The notes: generated by a model not told the origin, from the letters alone. Shown: positions 36,374-46,865, counted from the stretch's first letter. The stretch: 64,000 nt of DNA from Halobaculum litoreum (GCF_030127125.1 NZ_CP126156.1:2108001-2172000), one strand, 5' to 3'. Program-made: numbers and translations.

Positions 36374-37762
36374 ATGACATCCGGGACGCTGCGGCTCGCC
36401 ACCCGCGGCTCCGACCTCGCGCTCCGACAGGCGGCCGGCGTGCAGGAGCGGCTCTCCTCGCGCCGGCGCGACGTGGAGCTGGTCGAGGTGGAGACGCGCG
36501 GCGACCGGCTCGACGAGGAGCTGATCACGAGACTGGGACGGACCGGCGCGTTCGTCCGCGCGCTCGACGAGCGCGTGCTCGCGGGCGACGTCGACGCCGC
36601 GGTCCACTCGCTGAAGGACATGCCCACCGAGGCGCCCGACGACCTCGTCGTCGCGGCCGTCGGCGAGCGCGCGCCCGCCGGCGACGTGCTCGTCACGCGC
36701 GACGGGGGCGACCTCTCGGCCCTCCCGCGCGGGGCGGTCGTCGGCACCTCGTCGCTGCGCCGGAAGGCGCAGGTGCTCGCCGAGCGGCCCGACCTCGAGG
36801 TGCGGCCGCTGCGGGGGAACGTCGACACGCGGCTCCAGAAGCTGATCGCGCCCGCCCTCCAGGCCGAACACGAGCGCCGGCTCGAACTCGAGGAGGCCGA
36901 GGGCGACGAGAGCCAGGCGAGTTTCCGGGACAACGACGACGACGAGGAGGGGCGCAGCGTCGAGGAGTGGTTCGACGACCTCTCGGAGTTCCAGCGCCGC
37001 GCGCTGGAGCACGACCTCGACCACGAGTACGACGCCATCGTGCTCGCGGAGGCCGGCCTCCGGCGCTCGGACCTGTTCTACCGCGACGAGTACGAGGTCG
37101 AGCGCCTCGACCGCGCGAGCCACGTCCCCGCGCCCGGGCAGGGCGCCGTCGCCGTCACCGCCAGCGACCCCGACGTGATCGAGGCCGTCCGCAAGGCGCT
37201 CGACCACGAGCCGACCCGCGTCGCCACCAGCGTCGAGCGCACCGTGCTCGCGGAGTTGGGCGGCGGCTGTATCGCCCCCATCGGCGTCAACGCGCTCGTG
37301 CAGGGCGAACACGTCAAGACCCGCGTCCGGGTGCTGTCGGCCGACGGCGACACCGAGGTGTCGGCGACCCGCGACCTCCCGCTGCGTACGTACCGCGAGG
37401 CCGCCGCCGAGTTCGCCGCCTCCCTGCGCGAGCAGGGCGCGGCCGAACTCATCGCCGCGGCCAAGCGCGCCGCCGGCGACGGCGACGCCGCCCGCGACGA
37501 CGAACCCGCGGACGGCGGACCCGCGGCCGACGACGCGGACGAGGCGGGCGCCGGCACCACCGACGACGCCGACGACGCGGCCGACGAGGCGGGCGCCGGC
37601 ACCACCGACGGCGCCGACGACGCGGCCGACGAGGCGGGCGCCGGCACCACCGACGACGACGCCGACGACGTGGATGAAGCGGGCGCCGGCACCACCGACG
37701 ACGCCGACGACGCGGCCGACGACGGCTGGCCCGAGGTCGGCTCCACGGACAGGGGGGAGTAG
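36374..37762 (+). CDS. hemC: hydroxymethylbilane synthase with repeat tail
   Basis: The enzyme polymerises four porphobilinogens to hydroxymethylbilane. LRLATRGSDLALRQA opens the fold, HSLKDMPTE and GTSSLRRKAQVL are catalytic loops, and Cys299 in GGGCIAPIGVNA holds the dipyrromethane cofactor. It is 462 residues, longer than the usual 310-380. There is an acidic insertion near 170-205 (FRDNDDDEEGRSVEEW) and a C-terminal tail of four 15-residue repeats starting DEAGAGTTD. It heads an operon with cobA and hemD for heme, siroheme and cobamide precursors. Confidence 0.95.
   Translation: MTSGTLRLATRGSDLALRQAAGVQERLSSRRRDVELVEVETRGDRLDEELITRLGRTGAFVRALDERVLAGDVDAAVHSLKDMPTEAPDDLVVAAVGERAPAGDVLVTRDGGDLSALPRGAVVGTSSLRRKAQVLAERPDLEVRPLRGNVDTRLQKLIAPALQAEHERRLELEEAEGDESQASFRDNDDDEEGRSVEEWFDDLSEFQRRALEHDLDHEYDAIVLAEAGLRRSDLFYRDEYEVERLDRASHVPAPGQGAVAVTASDPDVIEAVRKALDHEPTRVATSVERTVLAELGGGCIAPIGVNALVQGEHVKTRVRVLSADGDTEVSATRDLPLRTYREAAAEFAASLREQGAAELIAAAKRAAGDGDAARDDEPADGGPAADDADEAGAGTTDDADDAADEAGAGTTDGADDAADEAGAGTTDDDADDVDEAGAGTTDDADDAADDGWPEVGSTDRGE
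37538..37717 (+). repeat. four 45-bp tandem repeats in hemC
   Basis: Four consecutive 45-base units begin at 37538, 37583, 37628 and 37673. Each encodes DEAGAGTTD followed by DADDAA or a close variant; copy 3 has an extra Asp and ends in Val. The near-identity of the DNA suggests recent expansion, and copy number may vary between strains. Confidence 0.9.
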
Positions 37763-38610
37763 ATGACCGACGACCGCGACACCCCCGAGGGGGGCTTCGT
37801 CTCGCTGGTCGGCTCCGGCCCCGGCGACCCCGACCTGCTCACGGTGAAGGCCGCGCGCCTGCTGGAGGAGGCGGACGTGGTGCTCCACGACAAGCTCCCG
37901 GGCCCGGAGATCCTCGGCTCTATCCCCGAGTCGAAGCGCGAGGACGTCGGCAAGCGCGCCGGCGGCGAGCGCACCAGCCAGGAGTACACGAACGACCGGC
38001 TCGTCGAACTCGCGCGCGAGGGCAACCACGTCGTCCGCCTGAAGGGGGGCGACCCGTTCGTGTTCGGGCGCGGCGGCGAGGAGGCCGACCACCTCGCGGC
38101 CCACGGCGTCCCGTTCGAGGTCGTCCCGGGCGTCACCTCGCCCATCGCCGCGCCGGGCGTCGCGGGCATCCCCGTCACCCACCGCGACCACGCCTCCTCC
38201 GTCTCGTTCGTCACGGGCCACGAGGACCCGACGAAAGACGAGTCCGCCGTCGACTGGGGCGCCCTCGCCGCCACCGGCGGCACCGTCGTCGTCCTGATGG
38301 GCGTCGGGAAGCTCCCGCTGTACACCGCCGAGTTGCTCGACGCCGGGATGGACCCCTCGACGCCCGTCGCGCTCGTCGAGCGCGGCACGTGGCCCGGGAT
38401 GCGCGTCGCCACGGGGACGCTCGCCGACATCGTCGACGTGCGCGACGAGGCCGGGATCGAGCCGCCAGCCATCACCGTGATCGGCGAGGTGGCGGCGGGA
38501 CGCGAGCGCGTGGTCGAGTTCCTCCGCGGCCGCGGCGGGGCGGACGCGACCGCCGGCGGCGACGGAGCGCCCGAGGGAGCCGACGCCGACGCCCGGGGGC
38601 CGACGAATGA
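37763..38610 (+). CDS. cobA: uroporphyrinogen-III C-methyltransferase (3' end frameshifted)
   Basis: About 282 residues of a SUMT enzyme that makes precorrin-2 from uroporphyrinogen III using S-adenosylmethionine. Motifs are VGSGPGDPDLLTVKA, VVRLKGGDPFVFGRGGEE, PGVTSPIAAPGVAGIP and VVVLMGVGKL. The frame as given runs on through hemD, giving meaningless Arg-rich sequence. One more G in the five-G run near 38595-38599 would end it as ADARGADE with the stop overlapping the hemD ATG (ATGA). I therefore set the end at 38610. Confidence 0.88.
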
Positions 38611-39377
38611 GCCGGGACGCCGACCGGCCGCGCGTGGCGGTGTTCCGCCCGGACGACGAGCGCCTGACCGAGGCGGTCGCGACGCTCGACGAGTTGGGCG
38701 TCGAGGCGGTCGCCGACCCGATGCTGGCGGTCGACCCCACCGGCGCGGTTCCCGAGCCGGCCGACTGGATCGTGTTCACCTCCAAGACCGGCGTCGAGTT
38801 GGCAGCCGAGGCGGGCTGGTCGCCCGCGGACGCGCGGCCCGGCGACGCCGGCTCCCGCCCGGCGCTGGCGTGCATCGGGCCCGCGACGGCCGACGCCGCC
38901 GACGCCGCCGGCTGGACGGTCGACCTGATCCCCGACGAGTACTCCTCGACCGGGCTCGTCGCGGCGTTCCGCGCGGTCGGCGTCGACGGCGCCCGGATCG
39001 AGGTGGCCCGCTCGGACCACGGCAGCCCCGTCCTACTGGAGGGCCTGCGCGACGCCGGCGCCCGCGTGCACGAGACCGTCCTCTACGAGTTGGTGCGGCC
39101 GGCGGGGAGCGGCGACTCGGCCGAGGCGGCCGCCCGCGGCGACCTCGCTGGCGCGTGTTTCACCTCCTCGCTCACGGTCGACCACTTCCTCGACGCGGCC
39201 GTCGAGCGCGGCGTCCGCGACGACGCGGTCGCCGGCCTGAACGACGCCGTCGTCGGCTGTATCGGCCACCCGACCCGCGAGACCGCCGAGGACCGCGGCG
39301 TCGCCGTCGACGTCGTGCCCAGCGAGGCGTCGTTCCGGACGCTCGCGGAGGCGGTCGTCGCCGAGTTGGACGCCTGA
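38607..39377 (+). CDS. hemD: uroporphyrinogen-III synthase
   Basis: The 256-residue product cyclises hydroxymethylbilane with inversion of ring D. The family is weakly conserved, but the two-lobed fold is evident: VAVFRPDDERLTEA, WIVFTSKTGVELAAEA, ACIGPATADAADAAG, FTSSLTVDHFLDAA and CIGHPTRETAEDRG. Position directly after hemC and cobA supports the call. The start overlaps the probable cobA stop. Confidence 0.9.
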   Translation: MSRDADRPRVAVFRPDDERLTEAVATLDELGVEAVADPMLAVDPTGAVPEPADWIVFTSKTGVELAAEAGWSPADARPGDAGSRPALACIGPATADAADAAGWTVDLIPDEYSSTGLVAAFRAVGVDGARIEVARSDHGSPVLLEGLRDAGARVHETVLYELVRPAGSGDSAEAAARGDLAGACFTSSLTVDHFLDAAVERGVRDDAVAGLNDAVVGCIGHPTRETAEDRGVAVDVVPSEASFRTLAEAVVAELDA

Positions 39378-39743
39378 TCGCCGCGGAGCCGTCCCGGGCC
39401 CGACGTTCACGATCCTTCCGCAACGATCCCGGCCGATCGACGAGCGCGTGCGAGCGATTTCCACGCGATCCGGCCGGATCGCGTGTTAATATACCACTCG
39501 AGCTACACTACGGGCGTCGGGATCCCGTGCAACATTTGCCACGCGTGTCGCGATGTTACAACCTTATATGGCCTATATTCACCTGAAGATTCGACGGTCA
39601 TCCGAATATGCACATTAGAATCCGACAATGTCAACTCAAGGGTTTATGTGCTTTCGAATCAGGCTGACTCGCGTGCAGATGTGCGAGAACGACACGGAAT
39701 ACGCGGTAACGATGAACGAACGCGGGACGAGTGAGGTGGGGGC
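39378..39743 (+). promoter_or_regulatory. AT-rich upstream region of the ammonium transporter gene
   Basis: These 366 bases are clearly more AT-rich than the surroundings from 39480 to 39720. Several TATA-like sites are present: GTTAATATACC (39485-39495), CCTTATATGGCCTATATTC (39564-39582), CGAATATGC (39603-39611) and GGGTTTATGTG (39643-39653). The last would start transcription around 39672. An open frame at 39483-39734 has atypical codon use and is probably not a gene. Multiple promoters would fit nitrogen-dependent control. Confidence 0.5.
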
Positions 39744-39747
39744 GTGA
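39679..39747 (+). other. possible leader peptide before amtB
   Basis: ATG 39679 opens a 22-residue frame (MCENDTEYAV to TSEVGA) whose TGA overlaps the GTG start of the transporter. It could couple translation or act as an upstream frame. It could also be the true N-terminus separated by one base error. Confidence 0.3.
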
Positions 39748-41423
39748 GTCTCCTCCAGGTCGACCCCGCCGTACTGGCGGAAGGTGTCAACATGCTGTGG
39801 GTGCTCGTGGTCACCTTCCTCATCTTCTTCATGCACGCCGGCTTCGCGATGCTGGAGGCCGGGCAGGTGCGCTCGAAGAACGTGGCGAACCAGCTGACGA
39901 AGAACCTCCTGACGTGGTCGGTCGGCGTGGTGATGTTCTTCCTCGTCGGCGCCGGGGTCTCCACGCTGGTCGGCGGCTTGACCGGCGGCGGGGGGTACTC
40001 CATCGCGGGCTCCTTCGGGGTCCTGACCACCGAGAACTCCGCCGACTGGGTCGGCTGGCTGTTCGGCGCGGTGTTCGCCATGACCGCGGCGACCATCGTC
40101 TCCGGGGCGGTCGCCGGCCGCATGAAGCTCCGCGCGTACGTGAGCTACACCATCCTGCTGGCGGCGGTCATCTACCCGGTGGTCACCGGCCTGACGTGGG
40201 CCGGCGGCTTCCTCGCGAACCTCGGCTTCGCGGACTTCGCGGGCGGCATGATCGTCCACGGCATGGGCGGTATCGCCGGCCTGACGGCGGCGTACGTCGT
40301 CGGTCCGCGCATCGGCCGCTACAACGACGACGGCTCGGTCAACGTCATCCCCGGCCACTCGCTGCCGTTCGCGGTGCTGGGGACGCTCGTGCTCGCGTTC
40401 GGCTGGTACGGCTTCAACGTCGGCACCGCCGCCTCGGTGTTCGCCGTCGAGAACGGCGAACTCACCCTCGGCGCGTTCTCCTACGTGGGGCGCGTCGCCT
40501 TGACCACCACCCTCGGGATGGCCGCCGGCGCCATCGGCGCGGCCGCCGTCTCGATGTACAAGACCGGCAAGGTCGACACGCTGTACGTCGCCAACGGCCT
40601 GCTGGCCGGCCTGGTCGGCATCACCTCGAACACGGACGCGATCATCTGGCCCGGCGCCCTGGTCATCGGCCTGCTGGCCGGCGCCCAGCTCCCGATCGTC
40701 TTCGAGTTCGTCGAGAAGCGCCTCAAGATCGACGACGTGTGTGCGGTGTTCCCCGTCCACGGTTCGGCGGGTGTGCTGGGCGCGGTGCTGCTGCCGTTCT
40801 TCGCGACGAGCGGCTTCACGGTCGGCTCGCTGGTCGCGCAGGTCGTCGGCGTCGCCGTCATCGCGGCGTGGACCGTCGGCGCGACCGCCGTCGTCTTCGG
40901 CGTCATCAAGGCGATGGGCGAGATCCGCGTCACCCGTGACCACGAGCTCGCGGGCCTCGACGCCTCCGAGCACGGCGTCGACACCTACCCAGAGTTCGGT
41001 CGTCCCGACACCGCCGCCGACGGCGGCTTCGTCGAGGAGAACGGCATCGTCCGCCCCGACGGCGGCGAGGCCAACGACGGCGGCATCAAGATGGTGACGG
41101 CGTTCATCCGCCCCGACAAGCTCTCGGCCGTGAAGGAGGGCCTCGCGGAGGTCGGCGCCCCGTCGCTGACCGTGACGAACGTCTCCGGTCGCGGCAGCCA
41201 GCCCGCCAAGAAGGGCCAGTGGCGCGGCGAGGAGTACACGGTCGACCTCCACCAGAAGGTGAAGCTCGAGTGCGTCGTCGCCGAGATCCCCGCCGGCGAC
41301 GTCGCGGAGGCGATCCGCGACGCCGCCCACACCGGCGAGAAGGGCGACGGCAAGGTGTTCGTCATGCCCGTCGAGCAGGCGTACCAGATCCGTACCGGCG
41401 AGACCGGCCGCCCGGCCGTCTGA
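39744..41423 (+). CDS. amtB: ammonium transporter fused to a PII signal domain
   Basis: This 559-residue protein joins an Amt/Rh channel (about 1-400, eleven helices) to a complete PII domain (448-559). Amt features include the [14 protein letters not shown] start and twin pore histidines in [10 protein letters not shown] and [11 protein letters not shown]. The PII part begins [15 protein letters not shown], has a T-loop [17 protein letters not shown] with Trp where E. coli GlnB has Tyr51, and the B-loop [11 protein letters not shown]. No stop or start codon separates them; the linker is [19 protein letters not shown] proteins normally plug Amt in response to ATP, ADP and 2-oxoglutarate, so the fusion would be a tethered gate. 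Confidence 0.93.
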   Translation: MSLLQVDPAVLAEGVNMLWVLVVTFLIFFMHAGFAMLEAGQVRSKNVANQLTKNLLTWSVGVVMFFLVGAGVSTLVGGLTGGGGYSIAGSFGVLTTENSADWVGWLFGAVFAMTAATIVSGAVAGRMKLRAYVSYTILLAAVIYPVVTGLTWAGGFLANLGFADFAGGMIVHGMGGIAGLTAAYVVGPRIGRYNDDGSVNVIPGHSLPFAVLGTLVLAFGWYGFNVGTAASVFAVENGELTLGAFSYVGRVALTTTLGMAAGAIGAAAVSMYKTGKVDTLYVANGLLAGLVGITSNTDAIIWPGALVIGLLAGAQLPIVFEFVEKRLKIDDVCAVFPVHGSAGVLGAVLLPFFATSGFTVGSLVAQVVGVAVIAAWTVGATAVVFGVIKAMGEIRVTRDHELAGLDASEHGVDTYPEFGRPDTAADGGFVEENGIVRPDGGEANDGGIKMVTAFIRPDKLSAVKEGLAEVGAPSLTVTNVSGRGSQPAKKGQWRGEEYTVDLHQKVKLECVVAEIPAGDVAEAIRDAAHTGEKGDGKVFVMPVEQAYQIRTGETGRPAV

Positions 41424-41765
41424 GGGCGCGCCGACTCGCCGCCTCGGATCCGATCGGATCGGATCGAACCGACTGCCGACCGCCGGACGTCCGCCCCGTA
41501 GCCGGCGCGGACGCGGCCGTCGGGGGCACGCGCAGGAGGCCCCACTGGTACTGGTGCACCCCTCCGCGCGACCGCCACCGTGCCACGTTCCGTGTCACCG
41601 CCCCCGCGGCCGCCGTAGCCGCCTTACCGGGTGACGCGTCCGGCCACACCGCGACGGCCCACAGCCCGTCGCGACTCGTCGCCCGTCTTCTGCCCTCGAC
41701 AGCTTCGTCGACAGCGACGGCATCGGACGGAACCTTCTTGACAACCGCCCGAAAAGACCGGCACC
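41424..41765. other. intergenic region after amtB
   Basis: The 342 bases carry an iterated GATCGGATCG-type motif (41449-41470) soon after the amtB stop and a GGTGCACC palindrome (41545-41552). No credible gene is seen. CTTCTTGACAACCGCC (41730-41745) precedes the next start and may be its promoter. Confidence 0.5.
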
Positions 41766-42461
41766 GTGGCAGTCGACCCGCTACTCGGCGTCGGACTCGT
41801 CGTCGCACTCGCCGGATTCCGACTTCGGAGCGTCGTGTTCGACGCGCTCGGCGTCGACCTCGACGGACTGTGGTCGCACGCGAGCAAGTGGCTCGTCCCC
41901 GGGACGTTGCTCGTAGTCGCCGCCGCACAGGGGCTCGTCCCCGCGGACCTCGGGTGGACCGTCGGCTCCCCCCTCCGCTTCCTCGGCCGGGTCGCCGCCG
42001 GGACCGTCGTGCTGGTGGGCGCGAGTGTGCTTACAGCGCCGCTGTTCGAACGGCTCGGCGACGAGAACGAGGCGCTGGAGGCGGGGATGGCCGAGTTGGC
42101 GGACACGAGCCCCGCGGGGAAGGTGTTCGTCGGCGTCACCGCAGGGACGACCGAGGAGGTGGCGTTCAACGGGTACGCGCTCGAACGACTCGCGGTGCTC
42201 ACCGGGAACCCGCCGCTGGCCGGCGCGGTCACGGCGACGGCGTTCGTGCTGGGCCACTGGGGAGAACAGTGGGGTCTCTCGGCCGTGCTCCGGATCGCAC
42301 AGCCGGCGCTCCTCGTCACCGGGTTGTACCTCTACTGGCGCTCGCTCCCTGTGCTGATCGCGGTCCACGCCATCAACGACGTCCTCGGCCTGTTCCTCGC
42401 TCCCGACACCGACGGCACCGACGGGACCGGCGAAGCCGCCGCGGCGACCGCGACCCAGTAA
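41766..42461 (+). CDS. CPBP-family intramembrane protease homologue
   Basis: The 231-residue protein with about six helices belongs to the Rce1/CAAX protease (Abi) family. Motif 1 is [15 protein letters not shown], where the double Glu is kept but the usual Arg three residues later is Asn. Motif 2 is [11 protein letters not shown] and motif 3 HAINDVLG. These provide the metal-binding Glu and His residues. Family roles include prenyl-protein processing and peptide immunity; none is specified here. Starts at GTG 41766. Confidence 0.82.
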   Translation: MAVDPLLGVGLVVALAGFRLRSVVFDALGVDLDGLWSHASKWLVPGTLLVVAAAQGLVPADLGWTVGSPLRFLGRVAAGTVVLVGASVLTAPLFERLGDENEALEAGMAELADTSPAGKVFVGVTAGTTEEVAFNGYALERLAVLTGNPPLAGAVTATAFVLGHWGEQWGLSAVLRIAQPALLVTGLYLYWRSLPVLIAVHAINDVLGLFLAPDTDGTDGTGEAAAATATQ

Positions 42462-42493
42462 CGCCTTTGCGGGTCACCCTCGAAGGCCAGCGC

Positions 42494-43837
<1,344 letters not shown>

Positions 43838-43852
43838 GGCGACCCCGCCGGG

Positions 43853-44158
43853 CTACGGCTCCGAGCCGGGGTCGCCGCGCTCGGCGATCCGCGCCTCGTA
43901 CTTCGCGATGGCCTCGGCGAGCGCCTCGTCGGCGTCGACGTCCAGCGAGTTGCACAGCGACAGCAGCGAGAACAGCGCGTCGCCGAGTTCGTCCGTCTTC
44001 ACGGCCAACTGCTCGGGGTGCTCGCCGTAGGTCGTCGACTTCGCGGCGTCGCCGGCGATCTCGCCGACCTCGCTGGCCAGATCGAGCGCCTGGTACGCCG
44101 GGCGGCCCTCGAAGCCGTGGCGGTCGAAGAAGTCGGCGACGCGGTCTTGGGCGTCCAT
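43853..44158 (-). CDS. MazG-like nucleotide pyrophosphohydrolase
   Basis: The 101-residue all-alpha protein has the MazG metal site: EVGEIAGDAAK (E-x2-E) and DELGDALFSLLSL (E-x2-D). Such enzymes hydrolyse non-canonical or excess NTPs to NMP and pyrophosphate. ATG 44156-44158 has CGTTTTGTC about 27 nt upstream. Length fits the short single-domain members. Confidence 0.87.
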   Translation of the reverse strand: MDAQDRVADFFDRHGFEGRPAYQALDLASEVGEIAGDAAKSTTYGEHPEQLAVKTDELGDALFSLLSLCNSLDVDADEALAEAIAKYEARIAERGDPGSEP

Positions 44159-44210
44159 GCGCGCCACGAGTCGACCGGGTGACAAAACGCTCCCGGCCGC
44201 GCCGCGGGAG

Positions 44211-44918
44211 TCAGCCGCGGAGCTTCCCGAGGATGCGCGAGACGAGGCCCCGCCGACCGCGCCGCTCGGGCACGTCGTCCCACAGGGCGAACGCGGCGAC
44301 GACGTCCGCCTCGCGGCTGGCGACGGCCGTCTCCTCGTCGGGGGCGACGACGCCGAGGTTGATCTCGTAGTGGCCGTAGTAGCCGTACTTGAGCAGTTGG
44401 CGCTCGCGGAAGTCGACGACGAACTCGCGCACCGCCTCGGGCACCTCGTCGGCGACGAGGACGAACGAGAAGTCCGTGCCGTAGTGTTCCTCGTCGCCCT
44501 CGACCCACTCGTCGGCGAGGTCGTGGCCCAACTCGACGAGTCGCTCCAGCTCGCGGACCGACGCGCGGTCGACGCGGCGGGCGAACAGGTGCTCGTCGCT
44601 GTGGTGGTTCGCGTAGTCGAGCGAGGGGTGGAAGAACTCCTTCTGGGAGGCGATCCGCATGGTGCCGAACAGGTCGAACGACTCCCCGCGGACGCGGTAG
44701 TCGCGGTCGAGGTCGTAGTTGAACATGAGGCGGTCGCTCACGCGGTCGAGGAACTCGTCGTCCCAGACGGGGACGTCCTCGTACGCCGCGCCGTCGACGA
44801 TCCGCCCCTGTGCGTCGGTCCGGTACGCGTCCGCGTCGGCGTCCGCCGCGGCGGCGGTGTCGGGGTCGGCGCCGCCGCCCGCGGCGTCGGTCGCCTCGCC
44901 CCGCTCCTCGCGGGCCAT
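44211..44918 (-). CDS. conserved haloarchaeal protein of unknown function
   Basis: This 235-residue soluble protein has an Ala/Asp/Gly low-complexity start to about residue 33, then a conserved-looking region. Examples are DEFLDRVSDRLMFNYDLDR, YRVRGESFDLFGTMRIASQK, ANHHSDEHLFARRVDR and LLKYGYYGHYEINLGVVAPD. No cysteine motif, signal or membrane helix is present. The C-terminus is basic (RRGRRGLVSRILGKLRG). It ends one base before the cupin gene's end and may be co-transcribed with it. I do not recognise a function. Confidence 0.7.
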   Translation of the reverse strand: MAREERGEATDAAGGGADPDTAAAADADADAYRTDAQGRIVDGAAYEDVPVWDDEFLDRVSDRLMFNYDLDRDYRVRGESFDLFGTMRIASQKEFFHPSLDYANHHSDEHLFARRVDRASVRELERLVELGHDLADEWVEGDEEHYGTDFSFVLVADEVPEAVREFVVDFRERQLLKYGYYGHYEINLGVVAPDEETAVASREADVVAAFALWDDVPERRGRRGLVSRILGKLRG

Positions 44919-44919
44919 C

Positions 44920-45297
44920 CTACTCCTCCGGGTCGTACGCCACGGCGTCGCCCGAGACGGCGGGCGCCCCGAGCGCGAGGGCCGTCACCGGTTCGTCCGC
45001 GTCCGCGGGGTTGTGCGCCAACTGGGGGCTCCCCGGGGTGACGGCGAACAGCGACCCCTCGGGCACCGCGAACGTCTCCTCGGGCGTCTCGACGTGGAGC
45101 GTCCCCTCGACGACGTAGAACAGCTCCTCTTGCTCCTCGTGGTAGTGGTACGCCAGCGGGAGCTCCTCGCCGGGCTCGGCGCGGAACCAGTTCGCCGCCA
45201 GCTTCTCGAAGCCCGCCGCCTCGGCGATTCGCCGGAGCTCGCACGGGCGGTCCGGCTCCTCCGCCAGGTCGTCCGGGTTCACGACGTGGTATCCCAT
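44920..45297 (-). CDS. cupin-domain protein
   Basis: The 125-residue single-domain cupin has LAYHYHEEQEELFYVVEGTL, containing the metal-binding His/His/Glu set, and PGSPQLAHNPAD as the second motif. ATG 45295-45297 follows the pattern MGYHVVNPDDLAEEP. Its barrel resembles that of the cupin at 6802-7317 but lacks the zinc ribbon. CCCTTTTGCC about 27 nt upstream may be the promoter. Reaction unknown. Confidence 0.8.
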   Translation of the reverse strand: MGYHVVNPDDLAEEPDRPCELRRIAEAAGFEKLAANWFRAEPGEELPLAYHYHEEQEELFYVVEGTLHVETPEETFAVPEGSLFAVTPGSPQLAHNPADADEPVTALALGAPAVSGDAVAYDPEE

Positions 45298-45407
45298 ACC
45301 CCGGCAGATGGCCACCGCCGGCAAAAGGGCGTCGTCCACGGCGAGCGGGCCGGGACCGGCGGGCGAGGGGTTTATCATCGTCGTCCACGACGGTGGAGGT
45401 AGCTACC

Positions 45408-45617
45408 ATGGGACTCGGCGAGCGCGAGTCGTGCGGTCGGTGTTCGATGTCGACGGTCGTCGACGCGACCGCCGACGGCGACAGCGACCCGTACGGCGAC
45501 GACCGGATCGAGCTCGCGGACGACGACCTCCGGCGGGTCTCCCCGAGCGCGTGGCTCGGCGGCGTCGTCTCTCGCTTGGACGACCTCGCGGCACGCCTCA
45601 CCTACGGGGGTCGGTGA
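45408..45617 (+). CDS. small acidic protein of unknown function
   Basis: This 69-residue protein begins MGLGERESCGRCSMSTVV, with one CxxC pair, followed by an acidic stretch and an amphipathic helix (WLGGVVSRLDDLAARLT). It has a recognisable Shine-Dalgarno sequence GGAGGT at 45395-45400, eight bases before the ATG, and TTTATC at 45371-45376. Thus it is one of the few genes here with a clear leader. No function is recognisable. Confidence 0.55.
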   Translation: MGLGERESCGRCSMSTVVDATADGDSDPYGDDRIELADDDLRRVSPSAWLGGVVSRLDDLAARLTYGGR

Positions 45618-45706
45618 GCCCACCCGCCGCCCGGGCTCGCGTCCGACGGGCGCGACACGGAGAGGGACGCTTATACCGCTCCACGGCGTAGCCGGCGGTC
45701 AACCGC

Positions 45707-46420
45707 ATGGAAGAGAGCATCTCCGGATTCAAGACGCGTGGGGAGTGGGGTGACGCCGTCGAGCACGGCGAGCGGATCACCCGCGCGCTCCACGAGTGTG
45801 GGGTCTCGGAGGACCGGCTGGACGCCTTCGAGGCGTGGGACGAGTGGCGTCCCAAGGCCCACGAGCGCCTCGGCGAGGACGTCGACGCGAAGACCGCCGA
45901 ACAGGCGAGCGTCGCCGAGGGGAAGGGGGAGCGCGAGGGGACCAGCCCGGAGGAGGACCTCCAGACGGCCGGGGAGAAGCTCTCGGAGTCGTACGAACGC
46001 GTCGAGAACGGCGACAACGACGGCGCGCTCGACTCGTGGAAGGACTCCATCGGCCACGTCGCGCGCGCGGCCGACTCGGCCGGGCGCAAGGCCGTTCGGA
46101 AGTTCGAACACACCGTCTACCGGAAGGTGATGACGCAGATGGCGCCGTACTACTTCGACAACGAACTGGTGTCGGCGAACATCCAGAAGTCCACGCGCGG
46201 CGAGGGCGGCCCGGAGTTCGTCTTCGAGGTGAACGTCAACGACGACGACCTGAAGGAGGCGGTGTCGCGGCGGCTCGCCGACTTCGAGGACGAGGTCGAC
46301 CGCTGGCACGTCGACACGCCGAAGGACGTCGAGGCGGCCGAGGCCGTCGAGGGCGCCGAGGCGCCCGTCGAGACGGTGGAGGACGGCACCGAGGGCCAGT
46401 CGACCCCGACGAAGAACTGA
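45707..46420 (+). CDS. conserved haloarchaeal protein (DUF5828-like)
   Basis: The 237-residue acidic protein starts MEESISGFKTRGEWGDAVEH, which I associate with the haloarchaeal DUF5828 family. It is predicted soluble, helical in the first 135 residues, then beta-rich (FVFEVNVNDDDLKEAVSRRL), with an acidic disordered tail. CTTATACC at 45670-45677 is the likely TATA element. Role unknown. Confidence 0.72.
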   Translation: MEESISGFKTRGEWGDAVEHGERITRALHECGVSEDRLDAFEAWDEWRPKAHERLGEDVDAKTAEQASVAEGKGEREGTSPEEDLQTAGEKLSESYERVENGDNDGALDSWKDSIGHVARAADSAGRKAVRKFEHTVYRKVMTQMAPYYFDNELVSANIQKSTRGEGGPEFVFEVNVNDDDLKEAVSRRLADFEDEVDRWHVDTPKDVEAAEAVEGAEAPVETVEDGTEGQSTPTKN

Positions 46421-46460
46421 GGCCTGCGCCCGCGCGCGTCGCGCCGTCGGTCGCGGGGGG

Positions 46461-46865
46461 CTACGACTCCGCGACGGGCGCTTTGAGTTCCACCCGGTAG
46501 CCGAACGGGTCGCGGACGTACACCGCGCCGGCCTCGCCGGTCGCGCCGCGCGGGCTGTCCAGTTCCCGCTCGACCTCGATGCCGGCGTCGGCGAGCGCCG
46601 ACCGCACCGCTTCGACGTCCTCCTCGACGACCAGCGCCACGTGGTCGTAGTTGGTCGCGACCGGCTCGTCGAACGCCGGGGTCGGCCACAGGTGGATCAC
46701 GTGTTCGGGCGCCAGCCGCACGTCGAAGAACGGTTTCTCGCCCGACTCGAACCGGTCGACGCCCTCCAACTCGAAGCCGAGCCCCGCCTCGTAGAAGGCG
46801 CGGGCGTCGGCGAGGCCGTCCTCGGGGATGCGGAGGTTCACGTGGTCGATGGTGCGGACCTGCAC
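46461..46865 (-). CDS. VOC-superfamily protein (glyoxalase/dioxygenase fold)
   Basis: This 134-residue protein has two beta-alpha-beta-beta-beta modules. IDHVNLRIP provides the first metal-binding His, YDHVALVVEE the second, and YVRDPFGYRVEL ends with the conserved Glu. Members act as glyoxalases, dioxygenases or resistance proteins; the substrate is unknown. GTG 46863-46865 has TTATCTTTC about 27 nt upstream in a promoter region shared with the divergent gene at 46924. Confidence 0.82.
   Translation of the reverse strand: MQVRTIDHVNLRIPEDGLADARAFYEAGLGFELEGVDRFESGEKPFFDVRLAPEHVIHLWPTPAFDEPVATNYDHVALVVEEDVEAVRSALADAGIEVERELDSPRGATGEAGAVYVRDPFGYRVELKAPVAES

Noticed and set aside
33098-37762. 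Open frame of about 1550 codons ending in hemC
   Set aside because: Upstream of 36374 it only reflects antisense argG and argH; hemC starts at its conserved N-terminus.
38611-39586. cobA extended through hemD as a fusion protein
   Set aside because: The extension is Arg/Gly-rich shadow sequence in a different frame from HemD; a single missing G explains the lost stop.
39483-39734. 83-codon frame upstream of amtB as a gene
   Set aside because: Codon use and residue composition are unlike host proteins, and the region is AT-rich with several promoter-like sites.
41530-41660. Small gene or structured RNA on the minus strand after amtB
   Set aside because: A readable peptide stretch and a GGTGCACC palindrome are present, but no start, promoter or recognisable fold supports a gene.
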